Below are positions 45,101-53,282 of a stretch of DNA of 64,000 bases, one piece after another (positions within the stretch are counted from its first letter, which is position 1; each line of letters starts with the position of its first letter). The position numbers were made by a program, and so were the translations under genes. The DNA comes from Methyloterricola oryzae (GTDB taxonomy: Bacteria > Pseudomonadota > Gammaproteobacteria > Methylococcales > Methylococcaceae), in NCBI RefSeq assembly GCF_000934725.1, contig NZ_JYNS01000002.1, positions 372,001 to 436,000 on the forward strand. Reading direction: 5' to 3'. The notes under the pieces were generated by a model. It saw nothing but the letters and a program-made list of their open reading frames with translations. It did not search any database and had not been told where the DNA came from.

Positions 45101-45472
45101 TTCCAGGCGCATGCCATCATCGGATTTGCCCAGGTAAGCCTGGAGCCGCTGGGAAGCGGGGACATCCCCCGGGCTCTCGCCCAGCAGGCGGAAGATGCGC
45201 CACTGCAGCGCGTCCGGGGCGAAGGGCGAGGTGCGCGGCACATCGACGAACTGACCGATCTGCTCCCAGAGCCACTGGGCCAGGAATTGGCAGCGCAGGT
45301 TGGCGCAAACGCCGTGGCGGTCGGCGTAAGCCAGATCAACCCGCCGCCGCACCGCCAGGGTGGGCAGCACCAGGCTTTGGGGTTCCAGAGGGTTGCTTGG
45401 CGCCTGGGCGAGATCGTCCAGCAAGGCCGCTTCCAGCAGCTCATAGCGGTTGGAAAAGATCAGTTCCAGCAT
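42155..45472 (-). CDS. recC: Exonuclease V subunit RecC (Chi recognition)
   Basis: This 1105-residue protein has the RecC N-terminus FSNRYELLEAALLDDL and the conserved blocks LPTLAVRRRVDLAYADRHG, ITGRPAIQDNAVARFL and CFLGMDDGVFPS. It lacks functional Walker motifs, as RecC does. RecC is the scaffold that scans the 3' strand for Chi. The order recC-recB-recD with overlapping ends indicates one operon. The usual ptrA between recC and recB in enterics is absent. Confidence 0.96.
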   Translation of the reverse strand: MLELIFSNRYELLEAALLDDLAQAPSNPLEPQSLVLPTLAVRRRVDLAYADRHGVCANLRCQFLAQWLWEQIGQFVDVPRTSPFAPDALQWRIFRLLGESPGDVPASQRLQAYLGKSDDGMRLELSQRIASLFDQYLTYRPEWLHAWSVGEAAEIGADGAQAREDAQWQAVLWQRITRELGMSPFHPAGDFFRQAPGIAADDPRLQALPGRVAIFCLPTLPRLYLHLLEWLARWMPIRLYLLNPCQEYWFEVVEPKRLAYLSLQGKDLLHETGNPLLASWGCQTQAQIDLLLGESEAETEVDGLFQRQAGDSLLGRLQNAILDLQGLHAGGLELPDASIEFHACHSLQRQLEVLHDRLLDTFDAQGGPGPADVLVVTPQLATAAPLIDAVFGAQPAGRRIPYAITGRPAIQDNAVARFLTALFALSRGRFTASAVFDLLLQPAVARRFGFSTVDLNSVQDWMRGSGIRWGVDGQHRAACGLPESAQHTFADGLGRLFLGYAMPDGDDSLVAGMLPYAAVQGMEARVLGQFDHFVEALREACAQLREAQTVSAWRERLEQLLATLLQPDADETAALRDVRDTLTGLCERIAAGAGELPIAPEVMETALSEALDDPVRGGVPSGRVTFAAMPSLRALPYRVICFLGMDDGVFPSPVVTAEFDLMAQSPPRRGDRQRQRDERNLFLDLVLSARERVIFTYTGRSIRDNARLPPSVLVSELLDHLAQAFAAESEGTLDFHQARAVMVLEHPLQAFSPRYFQGDARLFSYDSAYCAAARTRFCATTADLSAMTTEAFGEAEDAEAESPRPPFFAAPLSPPDLESFSQVTLEQLFQFFRNPSRYLLRERLGIQLQDAPTALCDEEPFAPDWDSRRELSQRLLPLLLQGMPLAEANALAQAGREFPEGLPGELHRQRELSELKGFAERVRAALEPTRAEPASFLHEFDLDGAAWSLSGALIHLHPGGQVRFRYDKARESDYLSAWIYHLALCALSQAASAPVTRALAADGEFRLRPVAEPLPRLADLMALYREGLSRPLPFFPRSAFAYVTDGGLRAARGKWLGNEFASGERLDPWHRLALRGRADPLDSEFAALAERILGPMLEHLEPDAS

Positions 45473-45508
45473 CGCGCGCCTCCAAGCGCCGCCAGGTCCG
45501 CCCCCTAC

Positions 45509-46366
45509 TTAGACGAGGCTGCCCAGCGCCTGCCCCATGCGCACCGGCGTGCCCGCCGCCAAGCCGGCATCCCAGTTGGCTGCCTGCTCCCCGAACAGCA
45601 CGATGATGGTGGAACCCATGTTGAAGCGGCCCATTTCCGCGCTCGCATCCAGGAAGAGGGACTTATCGGAGTAATCCCAGCACTGGATCTCGGCCCGCGT
45701 GGGCGGGGTGACAACGCCGTGCCAGACGGTCTCGATGCTGGCGACGAAAATCGCGCCCACCAGCACCAGGGCCATGGGTCCGGCCTCGGTCTCGAACAGG
45801 CAGACCACCCGCTCGTTGCGCGCGAACAAGCGCGGCACCTGGTTCACGGTGGCGTTGTTGACGCTGAACAAGCGCCCCGGCACATGGATCATCTGTTTCA
45901 GCCGTCCGCCCACGGGCATGTGCAGGCGGTGATAATCGCGCGGGGACAGATAAATGGTGGCGAAGCGGCCGTTTTGGAAAGCCGCGGCCCGGTCGGCGTC
46001 GCCGCCGAGCAGTTCCATCGCGCTGTAGTGTTTTCCCTTGGCCTGGAAAATCGTGTCATCCTCGATATTCCCCAACTGGCTTACCGCGCCGTCGGCGGGG
46101 CATAGCAAGGTTTTCTCACCCGCCGCCAGGGAACGCGCCTCCGGCTTCAAGGCCCGGGTGAAGAAGGCGTTGAAGCTGGGATAGCTGCCTGGATCGCCCT
46201 CCAGAGCCTGGCTCATGTCCACGTCATAGAGGCGGATAAAGGTCCGGATCAAGGCGTCCTTGAACACGCGGTTTTCGCAGCGGGTCACGTGCTGCGCCAC
46301 CCGCGAGAGGGGGTGATGGGGCAGGATGTATTGGGGCAGGGCGAAAAGTGCTTCCGAAAGGCTCAC
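45509..46366 (-). CDS. psd: Phosphatidylserine decarboxylase
   Basis: The 285-residue proenzyme shows the family blocks YPSFNAFFTRALKP, CPADGAVSQLG, YLSPRDYHRLHMPVGG and the self-cleavage site MGST (Ser252), where most relatives have LGST. Cleavage before the serine yields the beta chain and the pyruvoyl-bearing alpha chain, which makes phosphatidylethanolamine at the inner membrane. It lies between the glyoxylate cluster and recC, 36 bp upstream of the latter. Confidence 0.95.
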   Translation of the reverse strand: MSLSEALFALPQYILPHHPLSRVAQHVTRCENRVFKDALIRTFIRLYDVDMSQALEGDPGSYPSFNAFFTRALKPEARSLAAGEKTLLCPADGAVSQLGNIEDDTIFQAKGKHYSAMELLGGDADRAAAFQNGRFATIYLSPRDYHRLHMPVGGRLKQMIHVPGRLFSVNNATVNQVPRLFARNERVVCLFETEAGPMALVLVGAIFVASIETVWHGVVTPPTRAEIQCWDYSDKSLFLDASAEMGRFNMGSTIIVLFGEQAANWDAGLAAGTPVRMGQALGSLV

Positions 46367-46394
46367 GAGACGACCCTCGAATGGGATGAATGGG

Positions 46395-46419
46395 ACGGGG
46401 CAGGGCTAACCTGCCCCGT
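46395..46419. terminator. Perfect 10-bp GC hairpin upstream of psd
   Basis: ACGGGGCAGG (46395-46404) and CCTGCCCCGT (46410-46419) pair perfectly around a 5-nt loop. It lies in the 104-bp gap between the downstream end of the aminotransferase gene and the psd start. It would partly separate the glyoxylate operon from psd. No U-tract follows on either strand, so it may be an attenuator or mRNA-stabilising stem instead. Confidence 0.4.
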
Positions 46420-46470
46420 GATCAGGGTTAATGACCTAGGCGCTGCCGCGAGGGCAGGCGCTACGGCGCA

Positions 46471-47661
46471 TCAGTAACCCTTGGCGATCAGCACCTTCTG
46501 CGCCGCGTCCAGGGCCACGCCGCGTGCGATGGGTGCGTTTTGCTCATCCAGCACGGCTTCCAGGGCGCTCAGGCAGAACAGCACGTTCTTTGGGGTGGCG
46601 CTGGCGCCCATGAGGCCGAAACGCCAGACTTTGCCGGCCAGGGCGCCAAGGCCCGCGCCGATCTCCAGGTTGTAGCGGTTCAGCAGGGTGCTGCGGACCG
46701 CCGCTTCGTCCACGCCCTCCGGCACGGTGACCGAGTTGAGTTGCGGCAGACGCGCGGCCTCGGGTACCAGATAGCCCAGGCCCATGGCCTCGAAGCCGGC
46801 GCGCAGGGCAAGGTGCAGGTCGGTGTGGCGCTGCCAGGATTTCTCCAGGCCTTCTTCCTGCAGCATCACCAGGGCCTCGTGCAGGCCGTAGAGCGCATTG
46901 ATGGGCGCGGTGTGGTGGTAGGCGCGCTTGGTGCCGCCGCCCCAGTAGTTCATCACCAGGCTGAGGTCCAGGAACCAGCTCTGGGCCTTGGTCTTGCGGT
47001 TTTTGATGGTCTCGACGGCGCGGGTGCTGAAGCTGACCGGCGAGAGCCCCGGCGTGCAGGACAGGCACTTCTGCGAGCCGGAATAGATGGCGTCCACTTC
47101 CCATTCGTCCACCTTCAGCGGCGAGCCGCCCAGGGAGGTCACAGCGTCGACGATGATCAGGGCTCCCTTGGCATGGGCCAGCTTGGAGATGGTTTCCACG
47201 TCGGAGTAGGCGCCGGTGGAGGTCTCGGCCTGCACGAAGGCCACGATCTTGGTGTCGGGGTTGGCCTTGAGGGCGTCCTCCACCTTCTGCGGGTCCACGG
47301 GCATGCCCCAGGCGTCTTCCACGATGATGGGGGTCGCGCCGCAGCGCTCGACGTTCTCCTTCATGCGGCCGCCGAACACGCCGTTGATGCAGACGATGAC
47401 CTTGTCGCCCGGTTCCACCAGGTTGACGAAGCAGGTTTCCATGCCGGCGGAACCCGGCGCCGACACCGGCAGGGTCAACTCGTTCTGGGTCTTGAAGGCA
47501 TACTGCAGCAGGGCCTTCATCTCGTCCATCATGCCCACGAACAGCGGGTCGAGATGGCCGATGGTGGGCCTGGCCATGGCTTCCAGGATACGGGGGTGGA
47601 CATCGGAAGGCCCTGGGCCCATCAGGGTCCTGACGGGCGGATGAAACGATTTTACGGTCAT
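46471..47661 (-). CDS. Alanine/serine-glyoxylate aminotransferase family protein (paralog 1)
   Basis: This 396-residue PLP class V aminotransferase starts TVKSFHPPVRTLMGPGPSDV. It has the cofactor Asp region ALIIVDAVTSLGGSPL and the PLP lysine in SGSQKCLSCTPGL. It transfers an amino group between serine or alanine and glyoxylate, making glycine and hydroxypyruvate or pyruvate. It is the last of four genes: it starts 5 bp after the glycerate kinase stop. The second, more typical serine-glyoxylate aminotransferase heads the same cluster, so this one may favour another donor. Confidence 0.88.
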   Translation of the reverse strand: MTVKSFHPPVRTLMGPGPSDVHPRILEAMARPTIGHLDPLFVGMMDEMKALLQYAFKTQNELTLPVSAPGSAGMETCFVNLVEPGDKVIVCINGVFGGRMKENVERCGATPIIVEDAWGMPVDPQKVEDALKANPDTKIVAFVQAETSTGAYSDVETISKLAHAKGALIIVDAVTSLGGSPLKVDEWEVDAIYSGSQKCLSCTPGLSPVSFSTRAVETIKNRKTKAQSWFLDLSLVMNYWGGGTKRAYHHTAPINALYGLHEALVMLQEEGLEKSWQRHTDLHLALRAGFEAMGLGYLVPEAARLPQLNSVTVPEGVDEAAVRSTLLNRYNLEIGAGLGALAGKVWRFGLMGASATPKNVLFCLSALEAVLDEQNAPIARGVALDAAQKVLIAKGY

Positions 47662-47666
47662 GATTC

Positions 47667-48632
47667 TCAGTGGTTGAGGTGGATGGAAGTGAACTGATGG
47701 TGTTCGTCGAGGTACAGGGTGATGTCGGCGCGGTCCGGCATCTCCTCCAGCATGTGCCGGGTGAGGCGTTCATAGTGCATGATGAAGCGCTTGAGGCCGG
47801 ATGAATCCATGATGCGATGCTGGTGCGCCCGGGCCGCTTTTGCCGCCAGTTTGTCTTCCTGCAGGCTGCGCCACTCGTAAACGCAACTGAGGCTGGGCAC
47901 CCGCAGCATGACCAAACGGTCGATCCTCGCGAACAGCGCGGCATAGGGACCTGCCAGTTGCGCGTTGACATGCCGGCGCCAAGTGCCCTCGGCATCGTCG
48001 CGCTGCTCCAGTTCGTTGAGGGGCTTTAGCAGGTCGTTTTCGGTCTGTGGTCGCGCGCCCACGCACCAGCCCTCGAAGATCACCACGTCCACTGGCGCTT
48101 CGATCTCGGGCCATTCCTTTTCCGGCGCACGGTCATCGTGGGCCTTGTCAAAGACCGGCAGCGACACCCTGGACGAGGTATCACCCGTGAGGATATCCAG
48201 CAGGCTCAAGCCGAGCGCCACGTCGTGGGTGCCGGGGACCCCGCGGGTGGCCAGCAGTGGATGCACCTCCCGGGCCAGGCGCTCCCGTTCCTCATGGGTC
48301 CGGTAGAGATCATCGATGGAAAAACCGGCCACCTTGAGACCGAAGGCCTCGCGCAGGATTCGTTGCAGGAAGGCGGACAGGGTGGATTTTCCCGAGCCCT
48401 GCGCGCCGTTGACGCCCAGCACGAAGGGACGCCCTTGCCGCTGCGCGTTCACCCAGGCCGCCAGCGGCAGGTAGACCCTGCCGAGCGGCTCGGCCAGGCT
48501 CGCGCTCATCTGCTCGTGGCGCAGCAGTTCGAGGAAGGCGGGACGCAGCCGCCCGGCCAATTCCATGTAGGTCTGCGCGTCCAACACGGCCGCTTCGTTG
48601 GGCCACAGGCCCGCCGAAATGGACAATCCCAT
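47667..48632 (-). CDS. GLYK-type D-glycerate 3-kinase
   Basis: The 321-residue P-loop kinase has Walker A GAQGSGKS (76-83), FSIDDLYRTHEERERLA, the strongly conserved GVPGTHDV and VVIFEGWCVGARP. These place it with the plant/cyanobacterial GLYK (yeast Tda10) family, which phosphorylates D-glycerate at C3. The methylotroph GckA glycerate 2-kinase is unrelated. The chosen ATG (48632) is two codons inside a GTG that directly abuts the hprA stop. It lies between hprA and the aminotransferase, which gives an intact glyoxylate/serine to 3-phosphoglycerate route. Confidence 0.88.
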   Translation of the reverse strand: MGLSISAGLWPNEAAVLDAQTYMELAGRLRPAFLELLRHEQMSASLAEPLGRVYLPLAAWVNAQRQGRPFVLGVNGAQGSGKSTLSAFLQRILREAFGLKVAGFSIDDLYRTHEERERLAREVHPLLATRGVPGTHDVALGLSLLDILTGDTSSRVSLPVFDKAHDDRAPEKEWPEIEAPVDVVIFEGWCVGARPQTENDLLKPLNELEQRDDAEGTWRRHVNAQLAGPYAALFARIDRLVMLRVPSLSCVYEWRSLQEDKLAAKAARAHQHRIMDSSGLKRFIMHYERLTRHMLEEMPDRADITLYLDEHHQFTSIHLNH

Positions 48633-48638
48633 GCCCAC

Positions 48639-49610
48639 TCAGACCACCTTGTCGCGGGGCGTCTGCCCGGCAAAAAATGCCGTGACATTCTCGATGACGC
48701 GCATTCCCATGGCGATTCGGGTTTCTTCTGTGGCGCTGCCCAGGTGCGGCAGCAACACGGCGTTCTCCAATTCCAGAAAGCTTGGATTGAGCCTGGGCTC
48801 GCCTTCGTAGACATCCAGACCGGCACCGGCGATGGCTTTGTTCTTCAGGGCCTGGATCAGGGCTTCGTTGTCCACCACGTCGCCGCGGGCGGTGTTGATG
48901 AGGTAGGCGCCGGGCTTCATCAAGGCCAGTCGCTCGGCATTGATGAGGTGGCGGTTCTCCTTGCTGCCCGGACAATGCAGGGCCACGAAATCAGCCTGCT
49001 GGAGCACCTCCTCGACGCTGCCGCGGCGGCTGGCGCCGAGGGCCTGACAGAGATCGTCGGCCGGCGGATAGGGGTCGTAGAAGATCACCGGCATGTCGAA
49101 GCCATGGTGCGCCTTTTTCGCCATGGCGCGGGCGATTCGCCCGAAGCCGATCAAGCCCAGGGTCTTGCCCACCACCTTGGTGCCGAGCAGGTGAGTCGGG
49201 CGCCAACCGCTCCATTGCCCGGCCCGAACCTGGCGCTCGCCCTCGCCGGCGCGGCGAGCCACCATGAGCATCAGGGTCATGGCGATGTCCGCGGTGCAGT
49301 CGGTGAGCACATCCGGCGTGTTGGTGACGGTGAGTCCGAGCGCCTTGGCGGATTCAACGTCGATGTGGTTGTAACCCACGCCGAAATTGCCCAGGATCTT
49401 GGTGCGTAAGGGTTCCACCTGCAGCACTTCGGCCGGCAGCGGGTCGGTCACCGTGGGCATCACGCAATCGTAGCTGCGCAGGGCCTCTTGCAGCTGCTGC
49501 GGGCCGAGGGGCTGATCAGCTTCATCCAGGGTGACGTCGAACAGTTCCTGAAGGCGCGCTTCCACCGGCGCAGGCCAGCGGCGCGTGACGAGGACTTTGG
49601 GCTTGCTCAT
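48639..49610 (-). CDS. hprA: Glyoxylate/hydroxypyruvate reductase (D-glycerate dehydrogenase)
   Basis: The 323-residue D-2-hydroxyacid dehydrogenase has the NAD(P) Rossmann motif GLIGFGRIARAMAKKA, the catalytic Arg in LINTARGDVVD, the Glu in AGAGLDVYEGEP and the His in LLPHLGSATEET. It reduces hydroxypyruvate to D-glycerate and usually also glyoxylate to glycolate. It lies between the aminotransferase and glycerate kinase genes, matching the pathway order. AGGAA six bases before the ATG supports the start. Confidence 0.92.
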   Translation of the reverse strand: MSKPKVLVTRRWPAPVEARLQELFDVTLDEADQPLGPQQLQEALRSYDCVMPTVTDPLPAEVLQVEPLRTKILGNFGVGYNHIDVESAKALGLTVTNTPDVLTDCTADIAMTLMLMVARRAGEGERQVRAGQWSGWRPTHLLGTKVVGKTLGLIGFGRIARAMAKKAHHGFDMPVIFYDPYPPADDLCQALGASRRGSVEEVLQQADFVALHCPGSKENRHLINAERLALMKPGAYLINTARGDVVDNEALIQALKNKAIAGAGLDVYEGEPRLNPSFLELENAVLLPHLGSATEETRIAMGMRVIENVTAFFAGQTPRDKVV

Positions 49611-49666
49611 GAGAGTTCCTGTGCGGGGGCCGGCGGTGCTCCGCTAGGCGGATAGTGAGGCCGGCA

Positions 49667-50851
49667 TTAGCGCGGCGCCAGGGCGGGGGCGGTTTCCCGC
49701 CAGTATTCACAGGCCGCGCCCACGCCGCTGCCGGGCGTGACCTGAATCCCCACGTCACGCATGGCCATTTCGGCGCCGGCAATGGCGCTGCACAGCATCA
49801 ATTCGTTCAGATCGCCCAGATGCCCGATACGGAACACCTTGCCCATCACTTCCGATAGGCCGGCCCCCAGGGACAGGTTGTAGCGGTGATAGGCATAGTG
49901 CATCACGTCACGGGCGTCGAAGCCTTCGGGAACGACGATGGCGGACACCGTGTTGGAGTACCACTTGGGATCCTGGGCGCACAGCTTGAGGCCCCAGGCA
50001 GCCACCGCGCGGCGGGTACCCTCGGCCAGTCGCGCGTGTCGCGCGTAGACCGTGTCCAGGCCTTCCTCCAGCAGCAGGTCCAGGGCCTTGCGCAGGCCAT
50101 GCAACAGCGGAATCGAGGGGGTGTAGGGGAAATAGCCGCCCGGGTTGTGCACCGTGTGGTCGTAGATATCCAGGAAGGCGCGCTTGCATTGCGCCCCTTC
50201 GCGGGCCGCCAGCGCCTTCTGGCTGAAGCACAGCAAAGCGAGGCCAGCGGGCAGCATGAAGCCCTTCTGCGAGCCGCTCAAGGCCACGTCCACGCCCCAT
50301 TCGTCCATGCGGAACTCGATGGAAGCGATGGAACTGACGCCATCGATGTAGAACAGGGCCGGGTGCGCGGCGGCGTCGATAGCCTTGCGAATGGCTGGCA
50401 GGTCGCTGGTGACGCCGGTCGCGGTTTCGTTATGGCAGGCCAGCACGGCTTTGATCTGGTGAGACTTGTCTTCCTTCAGACGCGCCTCCAGATGATCCAC
50501 CGGCACGCCCTGGCCCCAGGGCACCTCGTGGAATTCCACGTCCAGGCCCAGGCGCTTGGCCAGATCGATCCACAGATGGCTGAACTGGCCGAAACGGTAG
50601 GTCAGCACCTTGTCCCCGGGCGAGAGGGTATTGGTGAGGGCGATTTCCCAGCCGGCGGTGCCGGTGGCGGGGAAGATGAAGCACTGACCCTTCTCGGTGC
50701 GGAAGATCTTTTTCAGATCCTCCAGCAGCGGCTTGACCAGTTTGGGAAAATCCGGCGCGCGATGGTCCTGCGAGGGCACATGCATGGCGCTGAGCACGGC
50801 ATCCGGGATGTTGGTGGGTCCTGGGACGTACAGATGGTTGCGGCCTGGCAT
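49667..50851 (-). CDS. Serine-glyoxylate aminotransferase (paralog 2)
   Basis: The 394-residue PLP enzyme opens with RNHLYVPGPTNIPDAVL and contains FPATGTAGWEIALTNTLSPG, an IDGVSSIASIEFRMD cofactor segment and the PLP lysine in SGSQKGFMLPAGL. All match methylotroph SgaA-type serine-glyoxylate aminotransferases closely. It makes glycine and hydroxypyruvate from serine and glyoxylate in the serine cycle or in photorespiration-like salvage. It is the first gene of the four-gene cluster. The 170-bp gap to pilU should hold the promoter. AGGTGA precedes the ATG. Confidence 0.9.
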   Translation of the reverse strand: MPGRNHLYVPGPTNIPDAVLSAMHVPSQDHRAPDFPKLVKPLLEDLKKIFRTEKGQCFIFPATGTAGWEIALTNTLSPGDKVLTYRFGQFSHLWIDLAKRLGLDVEFHEVPWGQGVPVDHLEARLKEDKSHQIKAVLACHNETATGVTSDLPAIRKAIDAAAHPALFYIDGVSSIASIEFRMDEWGVDVALSGSQKGFMLPAGLALLCFSQKALAAREGAQCKRAFLDIYDHTVHNPGGYFPYTPSIPLLHGLRKALDLLLEEGLDTVYARHARLAEGTRRAVAAWGLKLCAQDPKWYSNTVSAIVVPEGFDARDVMHYAYHRYNLSLGAGLSEVMGKVFRIGHLGDLNELMLCSAIAGAEMAMRDVGIQVTPGSGVGAACEYWRETAPALAPR

Positions 50852-51021
50852 GGGTCACCTATGGATGCAAAGGGGCGGGGAAACGGCGGACGCGCGCCGT
50901 AGACGTCGTGGCGGGCGGCTTGGCTGCGACGCCCAGCACAACCGTTCAACGCCTTGTAAAATGACCTTTTATGATGCCATAGCCGATGGACGTGCTTCAA
51001 GCGCAAGCGCGCTGCCGCCCA

Positions 51022-52143
51022 TCAATCGTCATCCACGATGAACATATTGTCATGCTGCGAGGAGTACTTCTCGATGCTGCCGGTTTCGCCCAGCTTGATC
51101 ATCAAACGGACCTCGTTCTTGGAGTCCGCCGAATGCAGTGCGTCCTCGTAGCTGATCTTGCCGGCTTTGTAGAGGTCGTACAGGGCCTGGTCGAAGGTCT
51201 GCATGCCCTGCTCGCGCGACTGTTTCATCAACTCCTTAAGCTTGTGCACCTCGCCCTTGCGGATATGGTCGGAGGCCAGGGGCGTGTTCAGCAGGATCTC
51301 CACCGCCGGATAGCGGCCTTTGCCATCGGCGCGGCGGATCAACTGCTGTGCGACGATGCCCCGCAGATTCAAGGACAGGTCCATGAACAACTGGGGATGC
51401 ATGTCCTCGGGGAAGAAATGCAGGATGCGGTCCAGGGCCTGGTTGGCGTTGTTGGCGTGCAGGGTGCTCAGGCACAGATGGCCGGTCTCGGCGAAGGTGA
51501 TGGCATGCTGCATGGTCTCGCGGGTGCGGATTTCGCCGATGAGAATGACATCCGGCGCCTGGCGCAGTGTATTCTTCAGGGCCACCTCGTAGGATTCGGT
51601 GTCTATTCCCACCTCGCGCTGGGACACGATGCAACCGGCATGGGGGTGCACATATTCCAGCGGGTCCTCGATGGTGATGATGTGGCCGCTGGAATGCTCG
51701 TTGCGGTACTTGATCATCGCCGCCAACGAGGTGGATTTGCCGGTGCCGGTGGCGCCCACAAACAGGATCAGGCCGCGCTTGGTCATGGCGAGATCGTTGA
51801 TGATCTCCGGCAGGTGCAGTTCCTCCACCGTGGGAATATGGGTCTCGATGCGGCGCAGCACCATGCCGGGCGTGTCGCGCTGGATGTAGGCACTGACGCG
51901 GAAGCGGCCGAGACCTTCCGATGAAATGGCGAAATTACACTCCTTGGTGTTCTCGAATTCATCGCGCTGGCGCTGATTCATCACGCTCATCACGATCTGG
52001 CGCGCCTGTTCCGCGTTCAGCTTGGTGCTGGCGATGGGCTGGATGGCGCCGTCGACCTTCAAGCAGGGCTCACGGCCCGGGACGATGAAAAGGTCCGAGG
52101 CCTTCTTGTGAGCCATGAGCATCAGCAGGGATTCAAAATCCAT
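51022..52143 (-). CDS. pilU: Type IV pilus retraction ATPase PilU
   Basis: The 373-residue hexameric ATPase has Walker A GATGTGKSTSLAAMI, the Asp box ITIEDPLEYVHP, Walker B VILIGEIRTRETM and the His box STLHANNANQALDRIL. It resembles PilT but has the PilU-type longer C-terminus (ending FIVDDD) and lies directly after pilT, the usual arrangement. It assists PilT-driven pilus retraction and twitching. The gap to pilT is 15 bp. Confidence 0.95.
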   Translation of the reverse strand: MDFESLLMLMAHKKASDLFIVPGREPCLKVDGAIQPIASTKLNAEQARQIVMSVMNQRQRDEFENTKECNFAISSEGLGRFRVSAYIQRDTPGMVLRRIETHIPTVEELHLPEIINDLAMTKRGLILFVGATGTGKSTSLAAMIKYRNEHSSGHIITIEDPLEYVHPHAGCIVSQREVGIDTESYEVALKNTLRQAPDVILIGEIRTRETMQHAITFAETGHLCLSTLHANNANQALDRILHFFPEDMHPQLFMDLSLNLRGIVAQQLIRRADGKGRYPAVEILLNTPLASDHIRKGEVHKLKELMKQSREQGMQTFDQALYDLYKAGKISYEDALHSADSKNEVRLMIKLGETGSIEKYSSQHDNMFIVDDD

Positions 52144-52158
52144 GGGGCCCTCCGCCCG

Positions 52159-53193
52159 CTAGAACGCGGTCTTGTTGACAGCCTTGGTGCGCGCGATCTG
52201 GCGCGAGACGACGCCCTTCTCCACCAGTTCCTGCAGATGCTGGTCCAAGGTCTGCATGCCGTCCTTGCGTCCGGTCTGAATGGCGGAATACATCTGCGCC
52301 ACCTTATCCTCGCGGATCAGATTTCGGATGGCCGGCGTGCCTACCATGATCTCCCAGGCCGCCGTGCGCCCCCCGCTGATCTTTTTCATCAGGGTCTGGG
52401 CGATGACCGCCTGCAGGGACTCGGAGAGCATGGATCGGATCATGTCCTTCTCGGCCGCGGGGAACACGTCGATGATGCGATCGATGGTCTTGGCGGCGGA
52501 ACTGGTGTGCAGGGTGCCGAACACCAGATGGCCGGTTTCGGCGGCCGTCAGGGCCAGGCGGATGGTTTCCAGGTCGCGCATTTCACCCACCAGGATAACG
52601 TCCGGGTCTTCACGCAAGGCCGATCTCAGGGCCTCGTTGAAACCCAGGGTGTCGCGGTGCACCTCGCGCTGGTTGACCAGGCACTTCTTGCTCTGGTGCA
52701 CGAATTCGATGGGGTCCTCAACGGTGAGAATATGGGAGTAATCGTTGCCGTTGACGTAGTCAATCATTGCCGCCAGGGTGGTGGACTTGCCGGAACCCGT
52801 GGGGCCCGTCACAAGGATCAAGCCACGCGGATGGCGGGTGACTTCCTGGAAGAAGGGCGGGCAGCCCAATTCATCCAGGGTCAGAACCTTGGAGGGAATG
52901 GTTCGGAACACCGCCGCCGAACCGCGGTCCTGGTTGAAGGCGTTGACGCGGAAACGGGCCACGCCGGGCAGTTCGAAGGAGAAGTCCGTCTCGAAGAATT
53001 CCTCGTAATCGCGCCGCTGCTTGTCATTCATGATGTCGTAGACCAGGGCGTGCACCTCCTTGTGGTCCAGTGCGGGCACGTTGATGCGGCGAATATCGCC
53101 GTCGACGCGGATCATGGGGGGCAAGCCGGATGACAGGTGCAGGTCGGAGGCGCCGTTCTTGACAGAGAAGGCGAGCAGTTCGGCAATATCCAT
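52159..53193 (-). CDS. pilT: Type IV pilus retraction ATPase PilT
   Basis: The 344-residue ATPase has Walker A GPTGSGKSTTLAAMI, Walker B VILVGEMRDLETI and the His box FGTLHTSSAAKTIDRI. It also has the diagnostic AIRNLIRE motif near the C-terminus, which is needed for retraction. It powers disassembly of type IV pili. It diverges from yggS across 89 bp, and pilU follows. No other pilus gene is in the window. Confidence 0.97.
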   Translation of the reverse strand: MDIAELLAFSVKNGASDLHLSSGLPPMIRVDGDIRRINVPALDHKEVHALVYDIMNDKQRRDYEEFFETDFSFELPGVARFRVNAFNQDRGSAAVFRTIPSKVLTLDELGCPPFFQEVTRHPRGLILVTGPTGSGKSTTLAAMIDYVNGNDYSHILTVEDPIEFVHQSKKCLVNQREVHRDTLGFNEALRSALREDPDVILVGEMRDLETIRLALTAAETGHLVFGTLHTSSAAKTIDRIIDVFPAAEKDMIRSMLSESLQAVIAQTLMKKISGGRTAAWEIMVGTPAIRNLIREDKVAQMYSAIQTGRKDGMQTLDQHLQELVEKGVVSRQIARTKAVNKTAF

Positions 53194-53282
53194 GGGTACC
53201 TCAGTGTGTTCGGTCTTGAAGGAAGAGGCGGGCGACCTTACCCTTGCCGCTCCGACGCAAAAGTATAGACGGTTCGACTACG

